Shown here: positions 51,682 to 59,862 of the stretch, piece by piece
Layout of the letters: the number at the start of each line of letters is the position of its first letter
How positions within the stretch are numbered: position 1 is the first letter of the stretch
Assembly (NCBI RefSeq): GCF_900109705.1
Contig: NZ_FOAI01000003.1
Span: 1 to 64,000 of the forward strand
Source of the DNA: Roseivivax marinus
GTDB lineage: Bacteria > Pseudomonadota > Alphaproteobacteria > Rhodobacterales > Rhodobacteraceae
DNA: 64,000 nt
Direction: 5' to 3'
The notes under the pieces: model-generated
Told to the model about the DNA's origin: nothing
The model's input: only the letters and a program-made list of their open reading frames with translations
Database searches by the model: none
Program-made: the position numbers and the translations under genes

Positions 51682-53295
51682 TCACAGCGGAATGTGGGCG
51701 GGCAGGTGCGGCAGGCTCGACCGCATGGTGTCGGCCAGGCGCTGCTCGGCGTCGGCTACGGTCTCGTCGGGTCGGATCGGCGTCACGAAGCGGACGAAGG
51801 CGCCATCGGTGCGCCGGTCCAGGATGCCGCTCCTGAAGACCCGCAGCTTCGTCTCGATTGCCGAGGCGCGGCGCGCGCCGTTCTGCTCGAACCAGAACAG
51901 GACGACCTGCCGCTCGCGCCCGCGGGTGATGATCGCCCGTGTCGCGGTGAAGGTGGCGTAGGGCGTGCCGGTCATGTCCACCGGCCGTGTGGAGATGTCG
52001 GTGATGTCCCAGCCGTCGTTGGGCAGGCAGATCGTCGGCGAGTGCAGGCCCGAGCCCTCGCTTAGGTCGCGGTAATAGGCGGCGAAGAGGTTGACCGGGG
52101 CGGCTTCTGCGGCGGCGCCGGAAAACGTCACATCGAGGTAGTCGCTGGCCGCCAGCACGCGCGCGATGCCGGGATCGAGTTCGCCCGGCGCGGCGACCAT
52201 CCCGTCGAGGCGCAGCGGGAAGGCGGCAAAGCCCGCGCGCGCCGGTTGCAGCGGTGTGCGATCCGGAATGAGCGCGAGCGCGCCGCAGGTGACCAGCGCC
52301 GCGACAGCGAGGCCTATAAGCGACCGGGGCGCGGCGGCGGCGCCGGCACGGTGCGCGAGGCGCCCGATGCCCTGGGTGCTGAAATCGTAGACCGGGCCGG
52401 CGGGGGCCGCCCGCAGGCGCACCGGTGTGGCCGCCCGCAGCAGGATCGGCAGGAGCCCGAGGCAGAGGATGCAGACCAGCAGAACGCTCCAGCCCTCGAC
52501 CGCGTGGACGGTGTCGCCGATCACCGAGGGGCCGATGCGGTCCACGGCGATTGCCGTGGCCGCGATCCGGAGCGCGTTCATCACCACCGCCAGCGGCACA
52601 GCTGCGCCGATCATCAGAGCCTTGTGCCACAGGGGCGCGCGGGCGAGAATCGCGAAGAAGCCGGCGAAGCACAGGATCGGAAAGACGAATTGCAGGCCGG
52701 CGCACGCATCCGCCACCTGTAGCTGCACCACGCCGAGGTCGATCACGTTGCCGCTGAGGAAGACCGGCACGCCGAGCGCGCGGATGACCCAGACCGCGAT
52801 CTCGGAGGACAGCAGGCGCAGGGTGGTCGTGGTTTCCCATTGCACGATCTGCGGCAGCGGAAGCATCAGTACCAGCAACAGGAGCGGTCCGACCGCGCGA
52901 CCCAGGTTCGCCGGTCCGACCGCCGCGAGGACTAGCGCGGCAAGCCAGAGCACGAGGCCATACGCGGCCAGATCGCCGATCCCCGTCAGGTGCCCCGTGA
53001 CGCCGAGCGCAAGCGCCGGCAGGCCCAGCCCGTAGGGCAGGCCGAAGCGGGCGTGGCCGGTCGCGGGCGCCGTCCGGGTTTGCTCGCGCAGCGCGCGCAC
53101 CAGAAGAAAGGCGACCATCGCCGGCACTGCCGGCCCGTGGGCGTAGGCGGTCGTGGTCCAGTGTGCCGCCAGCTCCTCCAGCCCTGGCCAGAACGCCGGC
53201 ACGCCGAGCAGCAGTGCCGCGACCCAGACGATGGGGGCGGAGCCGATACGGCGTAGCGCAGCGTGGCGCGGCAGGTGAGAATCGACGACGGTCAT
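51682..53295 (-). CDS. xrtD: exosortase D fused to EpsI domain
   Basis: 537 residues. Residues 1-290 are a membrane-embedded exosortase with about eight helices and the full catalytic set: Cys198 (DACAGLQ), Arg243 (NALRIAA) and His264 (DTVHAVEGW). Residues about 325-537 are an EpsI domain (membrane anchor, then LRLDGMVAAPGEL, YYRDLSEGSGLHSPTICLPNDGW). The fused form is that of VPLPA-CTERM-specific exosortases of Rhodobacterales. It should cleave the VPLPA motif and pass the protein to an envelope carrier; the only visible substrate is encoded at 26142. Its ATG overlaps the prsT stop (ATGA). Confidence 0.93.
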   Translation of the reverse strand: MTVVDSHLPRHAALRRIGSAPIVWVAALLLGVPAFWPGLEELAAHWTTTAYAHGPAVPAMVAFLLVRALREQTRTAPATGHARFGLPYGLGLPALALGVTGHLTGIGDLAAYGLVLWLAALVLAAVGPANLGRAVGPLLLLVLMLPLPQIVQWETTTTLRLLSSEIAVWVIRALGVPVFLSGNVIDLGVVQLQVADACAGLQFVFPILCFAGFFAILARAPLWHKALMIGAAVPLAVVMNALRIAATAIAVDRIGPSVIGDTVHAVEGWSVLLVCILCLGLLPILLRAATPVRLRAAPAGPVYDFSTQGIGRLAHRAGAAAAPRSLIGLAVAALVTCGALALIPDRTPLQPARAGFAAFPLRLDGMVAAPGELDPGIARVLAASDYLDVTFSGAAAEAAPVNLFAAYYRDLSEGSGLHSPTICLPNDGWDITDISTRPVDMTGTPYATFTATRAIITRGRERQVVLFWFEQNGARRASAIETKLRVFRSGILDRRTDGAFVRFVTPIRPDETVADAEQRLADTMRSSLPHLPAHIPL

Positions 53296-55784
53296 GGCCT
53301 GGCCTCTGCCAGCCGAGTCAGTTCGGCCATCGCGGCGCGGGCGGTTTCCACGTCCGAGGGCGTGCCGGTTTCGGCGGCGGCGGCGTAGTGCGTCATCGCT
53401 GTGTCGGTCTGGCCAACCACGCGATGCGCCTCTGCCGCGTGCAGGCGGATTTCTCCGTCCTCCGGGCGCAGCTCGGCCGCTTTTTCGAGCAGCGGCAACG
53501 CGGCCTGAACCTCGCCCTTCCGGAAGAGTAGCCAGGCGTAGGTGTCCATGAACTCCGGCACCGAGCTGCCCTCGAGATCGGCCGCAACCTCGGTCGCGCG
53601 GTCCAGCGCGTCGGGCGCGTCGGTTGTGACCAGCAAGCGGGCGAGGTTGTTGCGCACCGGCATGTTGCGCGGATGGGCCGCGAGCAGCACCTCGTAGGTC
53701 TCGATGGCGGCAGCGACATCGCCGGTCTCGGTCTCGAGCAGCGCCTGCTGCCAGGCAAGTTCCGGCGCCGTGGGCAACACGGAGCGGCCCTCGTCCAGGA
53801 CCTGCCGCGCGGCCTCGGGGTCGCCGAGGCGCCGCTCGATCTTGACCAGCTCGACCCAGAGGTCCTCCACCTCGGGTGCCTCGGTCAGTACCGCGCGGTA
53901 GGTTTGCGCCGCCGTTTCGAGATCGCCACGGGCGGTGTGCAGCGCCGCGGCCACAACCTGCAGGGCAAGGCTGTCGGGGAAGCGCGCCCGTCCCGCCTCG
54001 AGCGCCCGCAGCGCGTCGTCCGGCCGCCCCGCCGCGAGGTAGGAGCGCACGATCGCCGCGTATCCGAACACCGCCTCCCGGGTCGAGGTCATCGAGGTGT
54101 CGAGCGCGGCGAGCGCCAGCTCGACCCCGCGCTCGGTCGCAAGACGTTCGAGCCGCAGCTGTTCGGCGGCCACGTGCGCGGCCGGGTCGGAGAGGGCGGC
54201 CAGCCGTTCCTCGATCACCACGCTCCAGCCGAAATCGCCCGCGTCCTGGTAGAGCGCTCCGAGCTGTGCCAGCACGCGCGGGTCCTCGGGATGCGCGAGG
54301 AGCGACAGGTTGAGGGCGTCGCGGGCGGTGTCTTCGATCCCTGCCGCGGCGAGGTGACGGGCGTAGACGATGGTCGGGTCGGGCGCGTTGTTCGACACCG
54401 CCATCGACTGCGAAAAGTGCTGAAGCGCCAGCGACGAGCGCCCAAGCGCGTCATAGGCCGTCGCGATAAGCTGGTGGGCCGTCACGTCGTCGGGACGAAT
54501 GCCGAGGGCGGTCCGGAGCGGCGCGATCGCCGCCTCGACATGGCCCATTTCGATAAGCCGGCGGGCATAGAGAACACCAGCATCCACGTGGCGCGGGCTT
54601 TCGGCGTGCAGGGCTGCGAGTTCGTCGAACGCTGCGCCCTCATCACCTTCGGCCTCCAGCATCCGCACCAGCGCCAGCCGTTCGTCGGCGCGATCGGGGC
54701 CGGCGGGCAGCGCAGCGACGACCGCGCGCATCTCCAAGATGGCCTCGTCCGTGCGGCCGGTGTCGAACAAAAGCGTGGCACGCAGCGCGGCGAGATCAGG
54801 CGTGGACCCGGGGTCGGTGTCGAGACGATCGATCTCGGCGATGGCGCTGTCCGGCCCGCGATAGGCCGCGAGGAACCGCAGGAGGGCTGCGCGTGCGACC
54901 GGGGTGGCGATCTCGGGATCGGCTCGCAGCGTGGCTTCGGCGGCGTCGAGGTCGTCAGTTTCGATCAGCCAGGATACCAGCATGGCCCGCAGGTCGCCGC
55001 GGTCCGGCGCCGTGTCGACGATCTTCGTCATCTGAAGGGTGACTTCCTCGGGCCGGTCGAGCCGGTAGAGCAGCTTCACGCGTGACAGCATGAGTTCGAG
55101 GTTTTCGGGCAGCGCGTCCAGCCCCGAGTCGATGGCCCCGAGCGCGGCGTCGGGATCGTCGGCCGTGAGGTATCCGTCGGCAATGACGGCGTGGCCGGAC
55201 ATGAGGCCGGGCAGGGCGTCGCTGTCGGCGACCAGGCGCGCGTGCGCCTGCTTGCGCTGGGCCTCGTCACCGGCTTGCACGGCCTCGGTGTAATCGAGCA
55301 GCGCGCCGCGGAACGCGATCCCGGGATCCGTCCCGGCCTCGTCCGCGATCGGCGCATAGAGGGTCGTCGCAAGCGGCCAGTCCGCGTCGTCCAGCGCGAG
55401 GTCGAGAAGCATGATCCGGGCGTCGCGATGCTCGGGCGCAGTCTCGAGGAGCCGCATCAGGTGCGCGGTCGCGGTGTCGGTCGCGCCGGCCTCCAGGAAG
55501 AGGCCGGCCAGGATGAAGCGCGCGTCGATGTCGTTCGGGGTCAGTTCGAGCACGTTGCGCAGCTCGATCTCGGCGCGCGCGGTATCACCCTCTTCGAGGT
55601 AGCCCGAGGCTGCTGCGAAGTGCGCGGCGGCTTTCTCCTCCGCGGAGCGGCACCCCGGCAGGGCGAGCATGGCGACAAGAGATGTCGCCACCAGCGCACG
55701 ACGCAGCGCCGCGGCGGAGGTCCGGCGGGCGCGGAGAGATGCGAGACGTGACTGGGCAGTGGATGGCTGGTCGAAGCTGGGCAT
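53292..55784 (-). CDS. prsT: TPR-repeat lipoprotein PrsT
   Basis: 830 residues. A lipoprotein signal (VAMLALPGC, Cys45) is followed by about 15 or more TPR-type helical repeats to the C-terminus (for example YLEEGDTARAEIELRNVLELTPNDIDARFILAGLF). This is the long TPR lipoprotein characteristic of exosortase polysaccharide loci, thought to be a periplasmic or outer-membrane scaffold. First gene of the unit prsT-xrtD-manC-Alg14-Alg13; the promoter lies in the 900-base gap upstream. The first about 25 residues are extra to the usual signal, so the start may be somewhat later. Confidence 0.92.
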   Translation of the reverse strand: MPSFDQPSTAQSRLASLRARRTSAAALRRALVATSLVAMLALPGCRSAEEKAAAHFAAASGYLEEGDTARAEIELRNVLELTPNDIDARFILAGLFLEAGATDTATAHLMRLLETAPEHRDARIMLLDLALDDADWPLATTLYAPIADEAGTDPGIAFRGALLDYTEAVQAGDEAQRKQAHARLVADSDALPGLMSGHAVIADGYLTADDPDAALGAIDSGLDALPENLELMLSRVKLLYRLDRPEEVTLQMTKIVDTAPDRGDLRAMLVSWLIETDDLDAAEATLRADPEIATPVARAALLRFLAAYRGPDSAIAEIDRLDTDPGSTPDLAALRATLLFDTGRTDEAILEMRAVVAALPAGPDRADERLALVRMLEAEGDEGAAFDELAALHAESPRHVDAGVLYARRLIEMGHVEAAIAPLRTALGIRPDDVTAHQLIATAYDALGRSSLALQHFSQSMAVSNNAPDPTIVYARHLAAAGIEDTARDALNLSLLAHPEDPRVLAQLGALYQDAGDFGWSVVIEERLAALSDPAAHVAAEQLRLERLATERGVELALAALDTSMTSTREAVFGYAAIVRSYLAAGRPDDALRALEAGRARFPDSLALQVVAAALHTARGDLETAAQTYRAVLTEAPEVEDLWVELVKIERRLGDPEAARQVLDEGRSVLPTAPELAWQQALLETETGDVAAAIETYEVLLAAHPRNMPVRNNLARLLVTTDAPDALDRATEVAADLEGSSVPEFMDTYAWLLFRKGEVQAALPLLEKAAELRPEDGEIRLHAAEAHRVVGQTDTAMTHYAAAAETGTPSDVETARAAMAELTRLAEARP

Positions 55785-55973
55785 GAAAGAATGCGGTGCT
55801 CTCGATATAAAGTTGAGGCGATGCGGAAATGGACGGCGTGACGTTCTGAAAGTATTTGAGTTTAGCGGGTCGGGTGCTAGCGGTGCTCTGCATGTCCCGG
55901 GTAGGCGAAGAAGAGCTGTATCCTCGGAATAGGTATTATGCGTCTGTTTCGTCCGCGCGAGCGAGGCGAAATT

Positions 55974-56000
55974 GCCGGGATTGGGGTAACAAATCCCGGC
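55974..56000. promoter_or_regulatory. inverted repeat upstream of prsT
   Basis: GCCGGGATT (55974-55982) and AATCCCGGC (55992-56000), perfect nine-base arms around a nine-base centre, 190-216 bases before the prsT start. No T-run follows, so an operator or RNA leader structure is at least as likely as a terminator of the LuxR gene. Confidence 0.4.
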
Positions 56001-56265
56001 GGTTCGCTAGCGGGATAAGGGTATCAAAGCGTCTATGAATAGAGGCGTTAAATGGTCAGTACAAAGTGTATGGCACCCTCGCGGGCCCGGCGATGCCTCG
56101 ATGAAGTCAGCCAAATTGCTGTCGCCGGTCAGCATGTAGACTGTAGCAACAATCCGCCGACGGGGTCATCGCCTTACGGTGAACACCACGGGTACAGGTG
56201 TTTAAGTATTTGTTTGAAATGTATAAAGTTTAGTACTGGTAGAAATTCGTTCGACTAATGCTCGC

Positions 56266-56274
56266 TTAGGTTGT
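56266..56274 (+). promoter_or_regulatory. TTAGGTTGT motif, site C
   Basis: Lies in the gap between the LuxR-type gene and prsT, in the orientation opposite to both. Extended match with site B: TGCTCGCTTAGGTTGTG. Confidence 0.45.
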
Positions 56275-56682
56275 GGCGCTGTTCTCGCGAGCCGTGTCAC
56301 CAGTTGTGGCCGCTTGAACGCCGCTCTCGCCGCCAGGGTCGAGCACGGGCGCGGGAACGCCGTGGCGTGAAAAATGCGACGCCGGACGACGTCGCTTTCC
56401 GTCAGAGATTCCGTGGGCGGTGGAAATTGCGCGGGGGAGGACCGAATAATTATCAGTCCTCACCTTTGGCAAAAATGAGGCCGGGCGCACACGGGAACGA
56501 ACAATGCAGCAGGTGGCTGAAAAATTTAATTATCACTGGAAACTGCAATATAAGAAGTCCGAACATCGGTGCCAGAAGACGTAATATTCCGGTTCCCGCG
56601 CTGATATTAGCCGGCTTCGGGACGGGGCCGTTTTCGTGCCCACGCGAACCTGCGCGGAGGAGTGGTCTCCGCGCGGTGACGG

Positions 56683-57513
56683 TCAGGCGCCGTGCTGCTG
56701 GACCAGCGCGCTCTTGAGATCGGCGAAGGACTTCAGCCTGGTCTTGAAGAAGATGTTGTGCAGATGCGTGCTGAGGGTCGAGTTGCTGATCCCCAGCTGC
56801 TCGCGGATCTCCGTGCGCGTGCTGCCCGTGGCCACGAGATTGCAGACGGAATACTCCATCCGGCTGAGGTTCAGCGGGTTGTGGAAGGACAGGATATCGC
56901 GCGTGATCGGCGGAACCTCGGCCTTGGGGCAGGTGGTGTGCTCGACCGCGTGGTTGACCTTGAGAACGCCGCGCACCCGCGCGATCCAGAGCGCCGACAG
57001 GGCGGTGGAGATCGTCTCGATCGAGGTGACCTGCTTGAACGAGACCGGATAGGTCAGGCAGATCTCGAGTGTGTCCACGTGGGTGTCGGTCTTTTCCAGC
57101 GTGACGACGATCACGGACTTGATGCCGCGCGCTCTCAGGAAATACTCGATACGGGTGAGCTGCTTCAGCTCGGTCGGCCCCAGCTGGGTCGCGGTTGCGA
57201 CCTCGGACGATCCCGCGCCTTTGGCGAAAATCTCGCGCGCGGCGGAGTAATTGAACTCCGGCACGTTGCGCCCGGCGCGCGCGAAGGCGTCGTAGGTCAG
57301 GTGCGGCTGCGCCGGCCCGCCTTCGGAAATTGCGATACGCGATACCGTCACGACGGCGGCATCCATGACATCGGAGAGGGTCTTCAGGGCCAGGACGAGT
57401 CTCGACTTGCCACGCGCGGCTTCCCACCATGCAGTCAGAAAAGATGGAATGTCCGCCTTTGACGTCTCGAACTTCGGTCCGGCCCCCGCACACGACGAGG
57501 TTCCGGTACGCAC
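56683..57513 (-). CDS. LuxR-type transcriptional regulator
   Basis: 276 residues from GTG 57513, with GGAG ten bases upstream; a TTG at 57534 is the alternative. The C-terminal 65 residues form a LuxR helix-turn-helix (LSRMEYSVCNLVATGSTRTEIREQLGISNSTLSTHLHNIFFKTRL). The N-terminal about 200 residues are a sensory-type domain with no recognised autoinducer or receiver signature. No two-component pair of the PrsK/PrsR kind is seen in this locus, so this is the best candidate for its local regulator; that is inference from position. Inverted repeats upstream may be autoregulatory sites. Confidence 0.85.
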   Translation of the reverse strand: MRTGTSSCAGAGPKFETSKADIPSFLTAWWEAARGKSRLVLALKTLSDVMDAAVVTVSRIAISEGGPAQPHLTYDAFARAGRNVPEFNYSAAREIFAKGAGSSEVATATQLGPTELKQLTRIEYFLRARGIKSVIVVTLEKTDTHVDTLEICLTYPVSFKQVTSIETISTALSALWIARVRGVLKVNHAVEHTTCPKAEVPPITRDILSFHNPLNLSRMEYSVCNLVATGSTRTEIREQLGISNSTLSTHLHNIFFKTRLKSFADLKSALVQQHGA

Positions 57514-57583
57514 TGGACTAAAACTCCAACACAAAATGTTAAGTTAAAAATTCATTAACTCACATAACATCCGCTGAAGACGT

Positions 57584-57628
57584 GCCGTGCGTCCATGTTT
57601 TTCCTGCCGGTCTCGCGCGACGCACGGC
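57584..57628. promoter_or_regulatory. paired inverted repeats upstream of the LuxR gene
   Basis: GCCGTGCGTC (57584-57593) and GACGCACGGC (57619-57628) are perfect ten-base arms 25 bases apart, 71 to 115 bases before the LuxR start. A second small palindrome, CGTTTG-TGCG-CAAACG, lies at 57661-57676. The spacing suits binding of a regulator dimer or tetramer; a stem-loop in a transcript is the alternative. Confidence 0.4.
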
Positions 57629-57796
57629 AAAACGATGATTTTTTCCCGCGTCGCGTTTATCGTTTGTGCGCAAACGGCAACCCCGGGTTGTGTCTGCGCC
57701 AAGATTGCACCCAAAAGATGAGGCCTGCCCCGCGGCAATCGTGTGACGGGTGAATAATTCGAACTTGATTCGATTTTCTCGGAGGGTGCCAGCTTG

Positions 57797-58681
57797 TCAG
57801 CTCAGTCCCTCGGCGAGACTGTCCCACACCGCGCGCAACCGGCGCGAGCGGCGCATGTCGCGATGCGCGGTCAGCCAGACGGGAAAGGGGACCGGGTCGA
57901 GGGTCGGCAGGATACGCTCCACCCCCGGCTCGGCGTCGCCGATACGGTCGTCCACGACACCGATCGCCATGCCCCTGCGCACCAGCTCCCATCCCGTGAC
58001 GAAATGCGATGTCCGCCAAGGAAACCGCATCGCCTCCACGGGGAAGCCGCGCGCGGCGAGCAGAGCGCGCGCGGCTCCCGTGCGGTCGATCTCGACACAG
58101 GGCGCCCCGGCAAAGCCCGTGGGAACCTCGGGGCGTCCCAGGCGCTCGAGCAGAGTCGATGCCGCGTAGAACCGCGCCGCGGCGTCGCGCAGCCGCGTCG
58201 CCACCAGGTCGCCTTCGGTCGGGCGGACGTTACGGATGGCGATGTCGGCCTCCTTACGCCGCAGGTCGGACAGGGCGTTGTCGACGACGATCTCCACCCG
58301 GATGCCGGGATGGGTCGCGTAGAGACGCGCAAGAATGGGGGGCAGGAGACAGACCGCATCGATGTCCGAGACCGACACCGCCACCTCGCCATCCAGCGCA
58401 TCGGTCTGGCCCGCGGCCGAAAGTGCCAGAGCGCCGGCGCCGTCGCCCATCGCCCGGGCATGACCCAGCAAGTCGTGCCCTGCCGGGGTCAGCAGCAGCC
58501 CGCGGCCCGTTCTCTCGAACAGCGCGACGCCCAGCTCCCGTTCGAGGGCCTCGACCTGGCGACCCAGGGTAGGTTGCGCCAGCCCGAGAGCGCGCGCGGC
58601 GGCAGAGAGCGAGCCTTCCTCTGCGGTGACGAGAAACGCCCGCACCCGGTTCCAGTCGAAGGTCACGGCCCGCCAATCCAT
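57797..58681 (-). CDS. LysR-family transcriptional regulator
   Basis: 294 residues from ATG 58681 (MDWRAVTFDW); an ATG four codons earlier is less likely. The N-terminal winged helix-turn-helix is canonical (VRAFLVTAEEGSLSAAARALGLAQPTLGRQVEALERELGVALFERTGRGLLLTPAG, shown here only as the recognisable block from about residue 12). The effector domain follows (GEVAVSVSDIDAVCLLPPIL). It lies divergent to the DUF4386 gene with a 104-base gap, the usual arrangement for LysR control of a neighbour. The effector is unknown. Confidence 0.93.
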   Translation of the reverse strand: MDWRAVTFDWNRVRAFLVTAEEGSLSAAARALGLAQPTLGRQVEALERELGVALFERTGRGLLLTPAGHDLLGHARAMGDGAGALALSAAGQTDALDGEVAVSVSDIDAVCLLPPILARLYATHPGIRVEIVVDNALSDLRRKEADIAIRNVRPTEGDLVATRLRDAAARFYAASTLLERLGRPEVPTGFAGAPCVEIDRTGAARALLAARGFPVEAMRFPWRTSHFVTGWELVRRGMAIGVVDDRIGDAEPGVERILPTLDPVPFPVWLTAHRDMRRSRRLRAVWDSLAEGLS

Positions 58682-58785
58682 GCGAATATGCATATCAGTT
58701 CGGCGTCATCGGGCAATATCGCATGAGGCCGCGGCGAAGTAGGCAGGCGACATCCGACACGCCTTGCCCAGAAGGGAGGTCCCTC

Positions 58786-59541
58786 ATGCCCGTCCGTTTT
58801 CCAATCTCCGCCGACCCGGCCTCTCGCAGCTTCGCTAAGGGTGCCGGGGCGCTCTATCTCGTCATCGCCGCGGCGGGGTTCTTCTCGATCCTCTGGGTGC
58901 CGTCGCAGCTCACGGTCCCGGGCGACCCGGCCGCGACCGCCGCGCAGGTCGCGGAGAACCGGGGACTCTTCCTCGCGAGCGTCGGCGGCGACGCGGTGAT
59001 GATGACCGCCGAAGCCGTGCTGTCGGTCATGCTCTACGCGATGTTCAGACCGTTCGGTGCCGTGCTCGCGCTGGCCGCGATGGTCGCGCGGTTGATGATG
59101 GCCGCGGTGATGGCGGCCATGCTGCTGCCCCAGGCAGGGATCCTCGCGCTGGCGTCGCACGAGGCGCCGCTCGTCGCGCTCGACGCAGTCCAGCGCGCCG
59201 AACTCGCGTGGGTGCTGCGCCAGGCGCATGATGCCGGGGTTTGGGTCTGGCAGGTGTTCTTCACGCTCCACCTGTGGCTGCTCGGGTTGCTCGCCTGGCG
59301 GTCGGGCGCGGTGCCGCGCGTGCTGGCGGCGGGGCTGGTCGTGGGCGGCACGGGCTACCTCGTGGACAGTGTGCGCGCGGTGGCCGCGCCGGGCTCCGAC
59401 GTGCTGACGGGGATCGGGGTGGCGCTGTTAGCTATTGTGACGCTGGCCGAGATCGGGTTCGCACTTTGGTTGCTGGTGCGAGGCCGCATACCGAGTTCGC
59501 GTAAAGCGGGAATCCCGAAAGGTGCGTCATCGCAGGGTTGA
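58786..59541 (+). CDS. DUF4386-like membrane protein
   Basis: 251 residues from ATG 58786, with AGGGAGG six bases upstream. Six hydrophobic segments (about 23-42, 55-80 with DAVMMTAEAVLSVMLY, 83-108, 145-165, 170-190 and 200-225), as in DUF4386 proteins (GALYLVIAAAGFFSILWVPSQL start). Function unknown. Divergent from the LysR gene, which may control it. Confidence 0.8.
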   Translation: MPVRFPISADPASRSFAKGAGALYLVIAAAGFFSILWVPSQLTVPGDPAATAAQVAENRGLFLASVGGDAVMMTAEAVLSVMLYAMFRPFGAVLALAAMVARLMMAAVMAAMLLPQAGILALASHEAPLVALDAVQRAELAWVLRQAHDAGVWVWQVFFTLHLWLLGLLAWRSGAVPRVLAAGLVVGGTGYLVDSVRAVAAPGSDVLTGIGVALLAIVTLAEIGFALWLLVRGRIPSSRKAGIPKGASSQG

Positions 59542-59862
59542 CCAATCGTCAACAATATGGGTCAATCCAGCGAATATTAGGATTTTCTGACCCGTCGATT
59601 TTCCGGTCGGCCCGGCGCATGGCGCAGGGGCCGACGCTTGGCCCACGATCGCCATCCGACTTCCGCGCGGTGCTATCCTTTTCGCTCTGACCCGAATGTC
59701 GGGCGGGCGTCCGCGCAGAGCTTCGCCCCGTCCCCGAACCCGTGTGCACCGAACAATCCGTTCGTGCCGCGTCCGCGAGAGGCGACGGGAGCCGACCTTT
59801 CGGCACCACGGTCTTCGGACCGGCATTTTAGATCGAATTTTCAGCACCGGGAGAGGCCCCAC
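59542..59862. other. intergenic region upstream of the Calx-beta/RTX gene
   Basis: About 320 bases. The first 50 are AT-richer and could hold a promoter; no strong hairpin or coding support seen. GGGAGAGG at 59849-59856, six bases before the ATG at 59863, is a good ribosome binding site for the next gene. Confidence 0.4.

Larger units (their letters stand above)
55785..56682. other. about 900-base intergenic region, unusually AT-rich
   Basis: Between prsT and the LuxR gene, both on the minus strand. It contains a nine-pair inverted repeat at 55974-56000, the TTAGGTTGT site C at 56266 and AT-rich stretches (56200-56260, 56510-56600). No frame with family features on either strand; a small RNA or short plus-strand transcript starting near 56290 is conceivable but not shown. 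Confidence 0.5.

Noticed and set aside
53673-55085. 470-codon plus-strand frame
   Set aside because: Antisense to the TPR repeats of prsT.
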